Below are positions 47,827 through 59,090 of a stretch of 64,000 bases of DNA, piece by piece. The notes under the pieces are model-generated. The model made no database searches. It was not told the origin of the DNA and saw nothing but the letters and a program-made list of their open reading frames with translations. How positions within the stretch are numbered: position 1 is the stretch's first letter; every line of letters starts with the position of its first letter. Origin of the DNA: Juglans regia (Eukaryota; Streptophyta; Magnoliopsida; Fagales; Juglandaceae); the NCBI RefSeq assembly GCF_001411555.2, contig NC_049903.1, positions 29,491,083 through 29,555,082 on the forward strand, given 5' to 3'. A program made the position numbers and the translations under genes.

Positions 47827-49489
47827 AATACTAGGATGTAGATATGTTATAGAAAAATTCTATATATTACATCATTACCATACTCTTATCCCATTGTGAT
47901 GATGTGTCATTATCCGTCAATTTTTTAACTTTTTTGTTTAAATAAAAGTTGATTAAAGACGATAGAGAATATTATATTTATAAAGTAGAAAATATATAAT
48001 AATATAGTATGTAATGTTATTCATTGTTACGAGGATACCCTTACAATTATTTTATAACTCATTTTGTGATTAATCAATATAATCATGTCACTTAATAAAA
48101 ACAAAACATAATTTTAAATAACTATTCTTCATTAGAAATAAAGTTTTAAAGCAACCGTAAAAAATTATAAATTTGTTATTTTCCTTGATTGAGTGTGCAA
48201 AGGCCGGTGCATTTTAAGGAATTAAATTGAGAAATTAAGTGGAATTCCTACAAATTAAAGCAAAAAGTTAAAAAAAAAAATTGAATAAACAAAATGCAGA
48301 ACTTGCAGATCATAGCTGGTTTCAATCGAGGCCAGAGCTTATAATTGGATGATCAATTCATTGTTCAGAAGAACTTAAATTTAAGGTCTTATATATATAA
48401 ATAATTTTATTTCATCTCATTTTATTAATATAATTTTTTAAAATTTTAAAATAATAATATTTTATATAATTATTGTCAGTTGAATCTCTAACACCGACGT
48501 CAATGGTGTCCGTTGTGTTTTCTGCATTAATCCACGTGAATTTTTAAGTAACTTTATTTAGTTTGGTTCCTCTCTGGCATGCATGGCAGCACACAGTCCG
48601 TTGACATGATTAATTGAATACTTTCGTGTCACATCAAGGTTTTAGCGTTGTAACCACCTTTTCTTTAACGTAATCTCCTATGTTTTTTTTTTTTTTTTTT
48701 TTTGAACCCTCCCTTTCGTAATATGTAAGACATTTTGGGTACGTGCCAAAACTTATTTCCACGTGAACTCTTGCGTTTCTTGTTTCTTTCTTCAAAGAAA
48801 AAACAAAGAAAAATTGCAGCAGAAGTGCGTCGTTTTTAAGGTTCACTCATTCCAAACCAAATGATGCGAAATTATGTATGAATTCCACACTTTGTAGCAT
48901 GAATAATGCAATCCGAGAGTGATGTTTGTCCTTGTCCTTTTAGATGTAGATTTAACACATCTTGTCGATCAATTATAATAGAAATTAGATCGAAGACTCA
49001 TTAATTATGGTTACTAATAATCAAGACATTTAAATAATAGATTATAACATGACAATCAAGTTCCATAAGATTAATTATATATTGAATGGGATATATATAG
49101 TACCATTCATTATCTATTAAGAATTATTATTCATTTTTGTAGTTATTGTTTTATTTTTCAATTTTGTCTTAAAAATTAAAATTTAAGACTTGCCCAACAT
49201 ATAATTTGTATTTAAGATAAGATCATATATATATTAGAGAAATGTTTTTAAATAGTTGTAAATCTTTTTAAGATACATTTTCTCTTGTTTTATTTTTGTT
49301 ATTTTTTTCTTCTTCTTTCAATCATCTACTCATGGCGTCGATGCTCATCGCTTCTGCCATCACTATTTGCTCTTCTTCTTCTGGAGATCCCAACCCTACC
49401 GTTGTTTGTTCTTGCTCCAAAGAGATATGGTGATATTTTATGACATGGTTATTTGAGTTTAGATAGTAAGATAAGATAATATAGTTTTA
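47827..49489. other. AT-rich intergenic DNA, no gene
   Basis: Apart from a GAGATGAG-family piece near 48385-48490 I see no feature. Poly-T runs (48678-48703) and scattered AT-rich text dominate. Confidence 0.45.
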
Positions 49490-49724
49490 GATAGGGGTGG
49501 GCAGCGGGGCCCCGTTGACCCGCCCCGTTCGCCCCGCCCCCGCACATGCGGGGCGGACGATCCGGCCCGCTAAAGCGGGGTGCGGGGGGCCCCGCCCGCA
49601 CCCCATGGATGATGCGGAGGCGGGGGACGGATGGGGCGAGGCCCCGCCCCGCTTGAGTTATATATATATAAAATATAATTAAAATTATATATATATAAAA
49701 ATAAAAATAAAAACAAATAAGTAG

Positions 49725-49771
49725 AGTGAAACGGCGCCGTTTTGTTATAGACAAAACGGTGCCGTTTCACT
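49725..49771. repeat. Inverted repeat with 21-bp arms (GAAACGGCGCCGTTTTG type)
   Basis: AGTGAAACGGCGCCGTTTTGT is followed after TATAG by its reverse complement with one change (GGTGCC in place of GGCGCC), so the unit can form a hairpin with a 5-base loop. Each arm itself contains a small palindrome. Confidence 0.9.
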
Positions 49772-49795
49772 TAGGTCTGGTAAGTGCCGCCCCTC

Positions 49796-49831
49796 AACTA
49801 ATAGTGAAACGGCGCCGTTTCACTATTAGTT
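49796..49831. repeat. Perfect 36-bp palindrome centred on GGCGCC
   Basis: The left half AACTAATAGTGAAACGGC is followed directly by its exact reverse complement. There is no spacer. It lies 24 bp after the preceding 47-bp inverted repeat and shares its AGTGAAACGGCGCCGTTT core. Confidence 0.95.
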
Positions 49832-50283
49832 AAGGTCCCCCCCCCTTCTCCGCGTCTACTTCCCATTTCTGCATTTCACTCTCCTTCTCGAACTCTCCTC
49901 TCTCACTCTCCGTTCTCACTCTCCGTTCTCACTCTCTGTCTCTGAGTCTCTCGCCGATCTCTCACACTCACTCTCTCTGACTCAGTCTCGCACTCGCATC
50001 CACAAGCCTCTCTCTCTCTCAGTCGAATCTCCGTCTCGCACGAGCAGCACCACCGCTGCCACTTCTCCGTCTCCGTCTCTCACTGGGATTTCGCCGCCAC
50101 TCAAAGGTAAGAAATCCGAAACCCATTCTTTTTTCTTTTTTTTTTTGGATTGGAGATTGGAGGAAGGTTGGGTTGAATCGGAGATGGAGGATGGGAAATT
50201 TGTGAATTTGTGTGCTGTGGAGAATTTTGTTTGTGTGTTTCATTCGTCTGTTTCTTTGTACTTGTTTGTTTGTTTTTGTTTGT

Positions 50284-50556
50284 AGATTGGAACCCTGAAT
50301 CAATTTAGGGTTCCAATCTGAAATTTGTGCTTCAAATTTAGGGGTTTCAATCGAAACCCCTAAATTTTAGGGTTTCGAATTGAACCCCTAGATTGATTTA
50401 GGGGTTCAATCCGAAACCCTAAATTGAGTTAGGGGTTTCAATTGAAACCCCCTCAATTTAGGGTTTCGGATTGAACCCCTAAATCAATTTAGGGGTTCAA
50501 TCCAAAACCCTAAATTGAGTTAGGGGTTTCAATCGAACCCCTAAATTGTGTTGAAC
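50284..50556. repeat. Array of alternating inverted repeats (TTTAGGGGTTCAATC type)
   Basis: About nine units of CAATTTAGGGGTTCAATC or CAATTTAGGGTTTCGGATTG alternate with their reverse complements (GAAACCCCTAAATT, GAACCCCTAAATC), at about 25-35 bp spacing. TTTAGGG resembles the plant telomere unit, but here it is embedded in a longer unit and flips orientation, so it is not a telomere array. The array stops about 5 bp before the LTR at 50561. Confidence 0.85.
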
Positions 50557-50560
50557 CAAC

Positions 50561-53363
50561 TGTAATGCCCCGACCCCAGAGGGTCCGGAGAGTTAACTCA
50601 TATCACTAAAAAATCATTTCCAAATAATACTTTTAAAAATAAACCAGAATCTCCATAACATATTAACCTATTTGTTCAACACAAATATTCATGTTCCTAC
50701 ATAAGGGCACATCAGTGGTGTCTCATTGATATAGATAAACTTTTCCACAAGGACTAAAAATATCCAATGCTCAACATACCAAAGCCACATAAAATATTAA
50801 TGCTACCAAAAGACTCTCCAAAAGTCATTGTACCCTAGGGTACATAGTCTTCTATGATCCACAAAATTTGCAAGTATTCCCTATCCCTGATTTTCAGCTA
50901 TTGCATCAAAATTATCTGAAACATATTATGGAGATAGGGGTTAGTTATCAACAACTCAGTAAGCAGAGAACATATACTAGTATGCAAACATGAGCATTTA
51001 CAGATTTCATAATGCAGAACAAAGCACTTTATATTTGCAGAATGCAGAGTCAGAACATGTTATAAAAATATCAGAGCGAAAGTTCAAAAATATTCTTATT
51101 CAAATTCTTTTGGCATAGCATAACTGACCACCATCGAACCAGAGCATCATATCGCATCAGAGGCCATGTTTAACCCCCGTGGTAGGGTTGTGCAAACCCC
51201 GGTAGCTAACCGAGCAGAAACAGAATGTGAATCTTCCCCGTATTTATTCTCGGAGCCCCGAGTGTGCACACAGGAAAGACCACCAGAAAACCACTTTGTT
51301 TCCAAAGTGGGTGCACCAGAAACAGAACAGTTGGTACCAACCCAAACAGAAACCACTATTAGCACCCGTGGTAGGTCAAATAGGTCACCATCCACAAACC
51401 ACATCCCAATTCAGAATGTCATGCCCAAAGTTTTCAGAAATCACATCATATCAGAATACGGAACACCTTCAGAACAGAACAGAGTTTTCAGAAAGTATAT
51501 CATATCAGAGTACAGACCATCTTCAGAACAGAACAGAGTTTTCAGAAATCACAAAACATTATTTTATGTACAAACTTTCATATTCGCTCTCTTTTTCAGA
51601 GTTTAGAAGCAAAATGCAAAATAGCTCATGTCTACACCAGTCATGCAAGAAAATGCTTTATTCTTAAATATTATCTCATGAGTAATGCAGAACAAATAAC
51701 TGAGGTAGTTCAAGTATATTTTTATAATAAACATGTTCGTTTTCAAAAATCAACCTCAGACCATTTTATTTTTATGCAAATCTAGCATAGTAATCCCGCT
51801 TACCTGAACTTCTTAGCTTTTTTCGAAATTCCTCAAAACGTCGGACAATAATTAATCGTCACCTATAAAATAATCAAGTAATTTCCGTAAATTCTCAATC
51901 AATCACGTATTTCGTATTTGAACCTAAGAACCTATTTAAATCCTCAAAACCTAGAATTCTAAAAATTTCCTATAATACCACCATTATCTAAAAACACCAA
52001 TATTGTTTACTCTTAAAATAAACATTTACTTAATAACATAAAAAAAATACTTAAGTGATTTACTTTAATCATAAATAAAATGTTCAAAATACACTTTCAA
52101 TAAAATAATCGTTGCACATAGTATAATTTAAAAAAAAATACTATATAAACTCGGTACAATATCCTATACATCCCACAAAGGGTAAAAAAGTAATTATCAG
52201 ACAAAATATTTCCTAAACTACGGAAAGTCTACGGAACCACACAACACAAGCAACGTGACCATGCCGCGCGGTTGAAGAGTAACGGAGGACCTACCGAGAG
52301 AAGTGGAGCTGCGACGGAGCTGGGCGGGTGCGCTAGTGGTGGTGGGTACTGCGGCGGTGCACTGGAAGAGAGAGAGAGAGCTGAAACCGAGAGAGAGACG
52401 GTGAGAGAAAGAGGGAGAGACCGAGAGAATGGAGACACCAACAAGAAATGGCGTGAGCTTACCGGGGAAACAGAGGCTGCGTGCGGCGGACAGGGGTGAA
52501 GAGACGTCCTCCTCGGCAGTTTCTGTGTGGGCACAGCGCGGAGGGGCTTTCGGTGGAGGATGCTTTCAGCGGCTCAAGGTGGCTGGAAATGCTCTGTTTT
52601 TGGATAACAAAACAGAGCAGTCCGATGCTTGCTGAAGAGGCTACGGGAACGCTAGGCGACAGCTTCGACTGATTGGGCAGTGGGCACGGTGGTTTCGTGT
52701 AGGTTTACGGCGGTTTAAGGAGGTATGGACCCGGCGGCTGCGATGGCTTCCTGCGGTATGCAACTCGGTGCACGGTAGGCTGAAGGCAGAGGCTTTTCTG
52801 TTAACTGGCGTGGTGCTCTCCGAAAGGGTGAGGACAGGCTGCGGTGATGCTGGGGCGGCGTCGCGGTACGCGGATAAGTTATGGGGTGCTGCACGACTCG
52901 GGGTGCGAGGAACCGAGGGGATGGAGGCTGAGGAGGAAAAACTGGGCTATGGTTCCGCGTGGGAAGGCAGCGGCGCGAGCCTTCATCGTATGAATATAAG
53001 TAGACGATTGAACATGAAAAGAAAACCCTAGATGAAAACCAAACGGACGCGGGACGTGCATGAGGGACGTGTGTGTGCAAGCATGCCGTGAACGAAAGCG
53101 TGCGTGTATGCATGCTGTGCGACGGAAAAAAAATAAGCCGTGCGAAAAATTAAAATAGACGGAAAGAGAAAGAATTAAAAAAAATGAAACATGCGGGAAA
53201 AATAAAAATAAACGGCCAAGAACTCCAAATTAAAAGAAAACAAAATCGCTACTCAAAATCGTAAATTAAGAACTTAAATAAACAATCAAGTTATAAAAAA
53301 AAAATAAATAAATAAGTAAAAATCTAAAGTCCAACTATACCAATATTGGGTCCGGGTGTTACA
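50561..53363 (-). mobile_element. Gypsy-type LTR (3' LTR of a minus-strand element)
   Basis: It begins TGTAATGCCCCGACCC and ends GGGTCCGGGTGTTACA. Next to the right end lies a purine-rich tract on the minus strand (AGGAGGGGAGAA, 53364-53375), the polypurine tract that precedes a 3' LTR; this fixes the orientation. Internal blocks such as ATCAACAACTCAGTAAGCAG and TAACCCCCGTGGTAGGGTTG recur in the LTR at 54940. The right 1.1 kb (52200-53100) is GC-rich with GAGA tracts and several chance ORFs, and is absent from the second LTR. Confidence 0.8.
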
Positions 53364-53383
53364 TTCTCCCCTCCTAAAAAAAA
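53364..53383 (-). other. Polypurine tract of the Gypsy-type element
   Basis: On the minus strand TTTTTTTTAGGAGGGGAGAA abuts the LTR start TGTAACACCCGG. A purine-rich run in this position primes plus-strand DNA synthesis in LTR retrotransposons. Confidence 0.7.
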
Positions 53384-54145
53384 TTTCGTCCTCGAAATTT
53401 GCTAGTACCACAAACCTAAATATTTATCCACTACAAACATCTCATGCCTACCCCAAACATTGATTATATTGCTGCACTAAATAAATAATCTAAAAAAATT
53501 GTCGAACCTAATATTTCAAATACTAACTCTCCAATATTATCGATTGTATTCTCCTATAATATCCTTAGCCATACACGTTCGCACATATTGCTTTATCAAA
53601 TTTAGAATATAAACCTCCATAATGCAATTAAAGACCAACCAATAAATTCCAAAATCTCCACCTAATATAAAACCTCAATAAAAACGAAATACACTCTCAA
53701 ACTATTATATCAATACAACCACGCTTCCGCTGTTCACTCTAACAACTTCTAGTCCTAAAACATTGAATCCCAAACACATACGTCGGAAAAGAACTAATCT
53801 CCACATAATCAGTCTTTACCAGCTAAGCCTCACAAATAACCAAAAGAGAACTCCCAAAATAATATTTAAATCTTCAAATAATAGTACAATCAAATGCTCA
53901 AAAAATTAAGTCCTAGGTAACTCAAGTCACGAATTCCCGAATCCCTAGAAAATCTACTTCCAACCATAAATTTTTCCTAGACTTTTCACTTCCAAAACAC
54001 ATACTAACTCATCAAACACCAAAAGCTAGTGCCTCAAAGATATAAAATATTGGGTCTAATCCCTTTGAAAACCTTTCCAACCAACCACAATATTCTAAAC
54101 TACACAACTAGGAAAGTTTCATGCCATCATAAGATTAATCCCAAC
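53384..54145 (-). other. Non-coding interior of the Gypsy-type element
   Basis: No protease, RT, RNase H or integrase text is visible on either strand. The stretch is AT-rich (on the plus strand many CCAAA/CTCAAA blocks) and full of stops. Confidence 0.6.
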
Positions 54146-54890
54146 TCAACTAAAACAAAAGCTTTCAAGGAGAAGAAATAGTGGGGTACCTGTGATCGCA
54201 TTGTTATCGTCCTCAACATCTTCAGCTGTCAATGCAAACACTCGGGCTGGTCCCATTCTACGCTGATTGTTTCCCTGAGTCGTCTGACGGGGACCTGGAG
54301 GTGTATTGGTCTTATTCTTGTCGTCTGACAGTAATGGGCATTCTCTGATGAAATGGCCATTCTTTCCACATCGGAAACATGACCCATTTTCCCTTCTACA
54401 CTCCCCAGTGTGTACGTGGTTACAAAACTTGCAGGGGTTATTTGATTGATAACCTTGCATTTGCTTTTGTCCCGAACTGCTTCCATCATTTCTCTTCTTC
54501 CATGGCCCTTGATCCATACTAGAGGATCCATGTGGAGTAGCTCTCTTTCTCTGTTCTTGCAATTCAGCACCCCTCTTGAGATTCTGCTCAACTAACATCG
54601 CCTTGTGTACTAATTCTGAAAAATTCTGAATCTGAAATATCATCACACGTTCATAAATCCTGTAGTTCAAACCTTCCTCAAACTTCCTAGTCTTTTTCTC
54701 CTCATCGGGAATCAAGTATGCGGCGAAACGTGATAATTCCGCAAACCTTGCAGCATACTGGCGCACAGTCATGGTCCCTTGCACCAAGTTAGTGAACTCG
54801 CGAGCTCTTGCTTCCCTATCAGCCTTAGGAAAAAATCGATCAAAGAAATTCTGCTTGAATTGAGCCCAAACAATTAACCCAGTCCCCTCA
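54146..54890 (-). pseudogene. Gypsy gag with zinc knuckle, both ends truncated
   Basis: On the minus strand the frame reads GLIVWAQFKQNFFDRFFPKA at its start (from about 54885), then LVQGTMTVRQYAARFAELSR and LVEQNLKRGAELQEQRKR, the standard Ty3/Gypsy retrotrans_gag text. It continues with CFRCGKNGHFIRECP, a CxxCxxxxHxxxxC zinc knuckle that binds RNA. At 54146-54200 the frame leaves homology at NAITGT, just where the protease would begin (VVTGT in relatives). Upstream it is cut at 54890, where LTR-derived sequence begins. It encodes capsid/nucleocapsid function only; pol is missing. Confidence 0.9.
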
Positions 54891-54939
54891 GTTCATTTTA
54901 TTTAATGCAAAGTCTAGCATAGGAACCCCGCTTACCAAC
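54891..54939 (-). repeat. LTR-derived patch between gag and the second LTR
   Basis: CATTTTATTTAATGCAAAGT and GCATAGGAACCCCGCTTACC match a block inside both LTRs (51760-51806 and 56095-56140). It is therefore LTR sequence in an interior position, where a primer-binding site and leader would be expected. Confidence 0.7.
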
Positions 54940-56460
54940 TGTAACGCCCCGTCCCCGAAGGTCCGGAGAGTTAACTCATATAACCTGATAATCAACTCTT
55001 ACAAGGCTAGAGTACTTCCAAATTCAAGAATATATATTTTCTCAAACCTCAAATCACACGTAAAATACTTCAATTAAATAAACCATATAAACTCATCTAT
55101 CCAATTTTCAATCCAGCAACTCAAATAAAATCAACTATTCTTCATGTCTCAAATAACAAACTAAAATAATGAAACATTAACATAAGTCTCCATAAACCGT
55201 CTAAATCCATTGAATCAAACTTAAGAAATATAAATAGCTTTCAACATCAACACTAATACCACGAGTTACCCAACAACCATTCACTGCTAATCTTCTCCAT
55301 AAACTCTAATACTGATCCTCAGCTGAACCATCAATTTCATCTGAAATATTATAGAGATAAGGGGTGAGTTATCAACAACTCAGTAAGCAGAGGACATATA
55401 CTAGTGTGTAAACATGAGCATTTACAGAAATCAGAATGCAGAACAAAATATTTTCTTTCAGAATGCAGAATCAAAATAATGTTTTCAAAATGCAGCGTCA
55501 GAACATGTTACCAAAAATATCAGAGCAATAGTTCGAAAATATTCATAATCAAAATCCCTTTGGCATAGCATAAACTGAAACATCACATCTTATCTTGTCA
55601 TATCAGAACAAATACCATGTTTAACCCCCGTGGTAGGGTTGTGCAAACCCCGGTAGCTAACCGAGCAGAAACAGAATGTGAAACTTCCCCTTATTCATTC
55701 TCGGAGCCCCGAGTGTGCACATAGGAAAGTCCACGCAGAAAACCACTTTGTTTCCAAAGTGGGTGCACCATAAACAGAAAAGTTGGTACCAACCCGAACA
55801 AAGGCCACAATTTTACACCCGTGGTGAGGTCAGAACGGAACAGAAACAGAAACAGAATGTTATGCCAGAGGTTTTCAGAAATCACAAAACATTATTTTAT
55901 GCACAAACTTTCATATTCGCTCTCTTTTTCAGAATTTAGAAGCAAAATGCAAAATAGCTCATGTCTACACCAGTCATGCAAGAAAATGCTTTATTCTTAA
56001 ACAGAATCTCATGAGTAATGCAGAACAAATAACTGAGGTAGTTCAAGTATATTTTTATAATAAACATGTTCGTTTTCAAAAATCAACCTCCGACCATTTT
56101 ATTTTTATGCAAATCTAGTATAGAAACCCCGCTTACCTGGACGACTTAACTTTTCCAGAATTTTCCTCAAATATGTCGAGTCGACTATAAATCGTCACCT
56201 ATAAAAATAATCACATAAATTTTCATAAATTTCCAATCAATCTCGCATTTTGATATTCAAGCCTAAAATTTCTAAAATAATCTATTTTTGATTCTTCAAA
56301 CTCAAACTTCTCATTATTCCTAAGATACTAACTTTATTGTCTAAATTCACCAATATCCAACTTAGTAATTCCGACTAAAATATTAAATCCTAACCCATTT
56401 ACGAAAGGGATCTTACGATAATTTATAATACTAAATACATAACTATGTTAAAATCATTAT
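54940..56460 (-). mobile_element. Second Gypsy-type LTR, truncated
   Basis: It begins TGTAACGCCCCGTCCCCGAA and follows the 50561 LTR block by block: CAGTAAGCAGAGGACATATA at 55382, TAACCCCCGTGGTAGGGTTG at 55623, GGAGCCCCGAGTGTGCACA at 55704, CACCAGTCATGCAAGAAAAT at 55970. Similarity fades after about 56250-56460, before the TA tract, and the terminal GGGTGTTACA is missing, so the U3 start has been lost. Compared with the first LTR, a second tandem block after 51420 (AGAATACGGAACACCTTCAG, twice) is absent. Confidence 0.8.
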
Positions 56461-56495
56461 AAGTAGAAACTCTTACTTTTGTTTAAATAATACTG

Positions 56496-56531
<36 letters not shown>

Positions 56532-56827
56532 TCTTTTTAAAAGGATTCACATTAATATTTGTACTTATCGACCATTTCAAAAAAATCATTTATCAGTATC
56601 TACTTTATAACCATTCCAAAAAAAAATAATACTTCTCTTATGATTTTAAAATTGATTTTGGACGGTTATGCAAGTGGGAGGATGCAAAACCTGTCTACCT
56701 AATTGACAAGGACGAACAGAGTATGGAAAAAGGAAAAACATATGGCAAAATGATCTACCTTAGGCGGGCCCCAAGTGCGGAGGAGGGCAGCCCAGTTGGC
56801 ACTATTTATCATTATTTTTAATCTCGC
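56461..56827. other. TA microsatellite and spacer
   Basis: A (TA)n run occupies about 56498-56530. The rest shows no gene. Confidence 0.5.
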
Positions 56828-57173
56828 ACCGTATCGGTCAGTACGGCCTATATTTACCATACTAATTACTGGGTTGATACAGGTATCATATATATTTCGT
56901 GCAGCTCAAATATCGATCGTACTGGCTTATATTTCAGCTTGTACTGACCTACATTTTGATTTGTACCGGCCGATATTTTGGCCTATAATTTTTATTTTTA
57001 TTTTCAAACTAGAAGTTTATTTTTTTATCTCAATTCAGACTAGGTTATTTATAATTTATATATATGTATTTATATATAATTTATTCATATATCAACTATT
57101 TCGAAACGGTACACGAAACGATATTGATATCGAAATATTTCATTTCAATATCTTGACCGACATCCGATACGGT
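56828..57173. mobile_element. Small inverted-repeat element rich in GTAC/CGATAC motifs
   Basis: ACCGTATCGGTCAGTACGGC at the left and GACCGACATCCGATACGGT at the right are inverted relatives. Internal CGATCGTACTGG, TTGTACTGACC and TTGTACCGGCCGATATTTTG repeat the theme, and near the right end CGAAACGATATTGATATCG is palindromic. No ORF with a domain. Confidence 0.6.
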
Positions 57174-57622
57174 ATTCATAACATTGCTATTTATCCATGT
57201 AATTTTTTTTTTCTTTCTACTTTATCTTAATCTTAACATTTACTAGACGAAATGTGCTTTAATATTTTGTTAGATGCATAACTAGGAATGAAATGATTTC
57301 CATGCATCTAATATTTCTAATTGTTTATCATAATATAGTCACATTTTTTTCATCTTTGGATTTTATTTTTAATATTTTGCTTATAATTGTTTTTTATTAT
57401 GTGTATAGGACAAAATTATATTATATTGTATATAAATATATGTTGTAAATATCAAAATATACGAAAATATTTCAAATTTGTTGATAGTTAGAAAGAATAT
57501 CTTAAATCAATAAATATGAAAAATGAAAGACAAATTAAAGTATGATATATGATAAAAGTTAGTAATTAAAATAGAATAAATGGATTTTAACTCTGCGTAA
57601 AATAGACACAAATTAGTAACAA

Positions 57623-57649
57623 AAATGCTAGAGTCATTGAATGTTAGGT

Positions 57650-57680
<31 letters not shown>

Positions 57681-57983
57681 CTTTGTGATTAAGAAAATAT
57701 TTTTTAGTAATGTTGTGAATTTAAAAAAAAAAATGTTTAAGAATATAAAAAAATAAAACTGAATGAAAAAATAAAAAAATAAAACATTTTTTTTTATCGG
57801 GACGGGTCTGGTCTTTTTATTTTTATTTTTTTAACATATTTAAATATTTTTAAAAAATAAAAAAAATACACCAATATATTAAAAATCATTTTCTTAATTA
57901 TTAAGTAAAAAAAATTAAAAAATAAAATAAAATACATAAACGGTCAAAGTGAAGGAACAAACTCAGGCGACATACTAGCATTT
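57623..57983. mobile_element. MITE with AAATGCTAG inverted ends
   Basis: AAATGCTAG at the left and CTAGCATTT at the right bound an AT-rich unit with an ATT microsatellite (57655-57680) and paired inner blocks ATTAAGAAAATATTTTTTAG / AAAATCATTTTCTTAATTA. Related pieces lie near 26495 and 60420-60510. Confidence 0.7.
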
Positions 57984-58007
57984 CTCTTTCTTAATTTAAA
58001 AATGAAA

Positions 58008-58330
58008 GACAACTTGCGTTTGAATATTAAGTTGAACTGAGTTGAATTGACTTTTTTATGAATAGTAGTGAGTTAGTAGGTAGAATGAGTTATTCAGAGT
58101 CTATTTAAAATGGGTTTAAATGTATTTAGATATTAAAATGAGTTTAATACTAGTTATGATAAATTGAAAAAATTTGTGAATCTACGTATAAAGATGTGTT
58201 GAGTTAAAAAAGATTATAAATATGTAAAAAAATTTTGAATTTATATGAATTTAATAATTTAAAAATTAGATATTTAAATTATAAATTTAGATTAAACTGA
58301 AATCATCTCAAAATGTTACAGCCAAATGGA
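58008..58330. mobile_element. MITE, GAGATGAG family variant
   Basis: TTGCGTTTGAATATTAAGTT at the left and ATGTTACAGCCAAATGGACC at the right, with GAATAGTAGTGAGTTAG in the core. The right end is diverged, so limits are approximate. Confidence 0.5.
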
Positions 58331-58732
58331 CCTTCGCTACTGGCCAGCAACCACAGTCCACGCGGGGAACAGCTATGTACAATTCCGCACACAGCAATAT
58401 TGCTGTCACTGCATCCGTCCTTCCAAATTAGTTTTCTGCCACTTCGTTTGAATTTAGCGGCAGTTGTGGATCTTTGACTTTGACAATTGATTTGCCTAAG
58501 ACATCAAATCAAATGAAATGGGTCAGAGCTGAAAGAAAGATTGACGGCTAAATAAAGCAATAAATTCGTGGAAAATGTTAAGTTAAAAAAATTTATAGTT
58601 ATTATATTAAAATAATTTTAAATTTAAATAAGTTTAACAATTTAAAAGTTATTTATTTAAATATTAAATTTAATTTAAAATTAGATTGAATTAAATTAAT
58701 TTCAGTTGATTCTTATAATTAAACAGGACTGA

Positions 58733-58940
58733 GTTTAGGCTCAATTTGAATATAAAAATTTTCTTAACTTATCTCAACTAATTTCATATAATAATTATAA
58801 TTTTATTAAATTATCACATAAAATATAATATATAATTTAATTTTTTCAAATATTAAAATAATAATAATATTAAAAAATAATATATTAACAATATTTTATT
58901 CAACTTTCAACTCAATTCACTATCTAAATTCCCATAAAAA
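58733..58940. mobile_element. MITE, GAGATGAG family remnant
   Basis: It runs from AGTTTAGGCTCAATTTGAAT to CACTATCTAAATTCCCAT with the usual AATAATATTAAAAAATAATA core. Confidence 0.5.
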
Positions 58941-59090
58941 AATTTTCCTCCAATCTATCATCACCATGGATAGTTTTTTTTTTTTTCAAATTCAAACTAA
59001 AAGCTACTTTAAGAACAATGTTTTTATATGATTCAAATAATTGTGATCATACTTATTAGCTGGATGTCCAAAAAATGATTCATTGTCTAA

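Larger units (their letters stand above)
49490..50560. mobile_element. hAT-like element end with GC-rich leader, palindromes and inverted-repeat array
   Basis: It starts AGATAGGGGTGGGCAGCGGG, like many plant hAT elements, followed by about 150 bp of very GC-rich text, then TA-rich text, two palindromes, a CTCTC-rich leader-like stretch (49860-50040) and an array of inverted repeats. No matching right end was seen before the Gypsy LTR at 50561, which may have cut it. No transposase ORF. Confidence 0.45.

Noticed and set aside
50284..50556. Possible interstitial telomere
   Set aside because: Units contain TTTAGGG but are longer than 7 bp and alternate in strand. A telomeric array would be uniform head-to-tail.
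51147..51667. Two overlapping 146-codon plus-strand frames and a minus-strand frame
   Set aside because: The sequence is a tandem-repeat part of the LTR (AGAACAGAACAGAGTTTTCAG units); three frames being open reflects repeat composition, not coding.
52229..53113. Cluster of overlapping open frames on both strands in GC-rich DNA
   Set aside because: They are inside the Gypsy LTR. High GC content makes stops rare; no domain is visible and the frames overlap each other.
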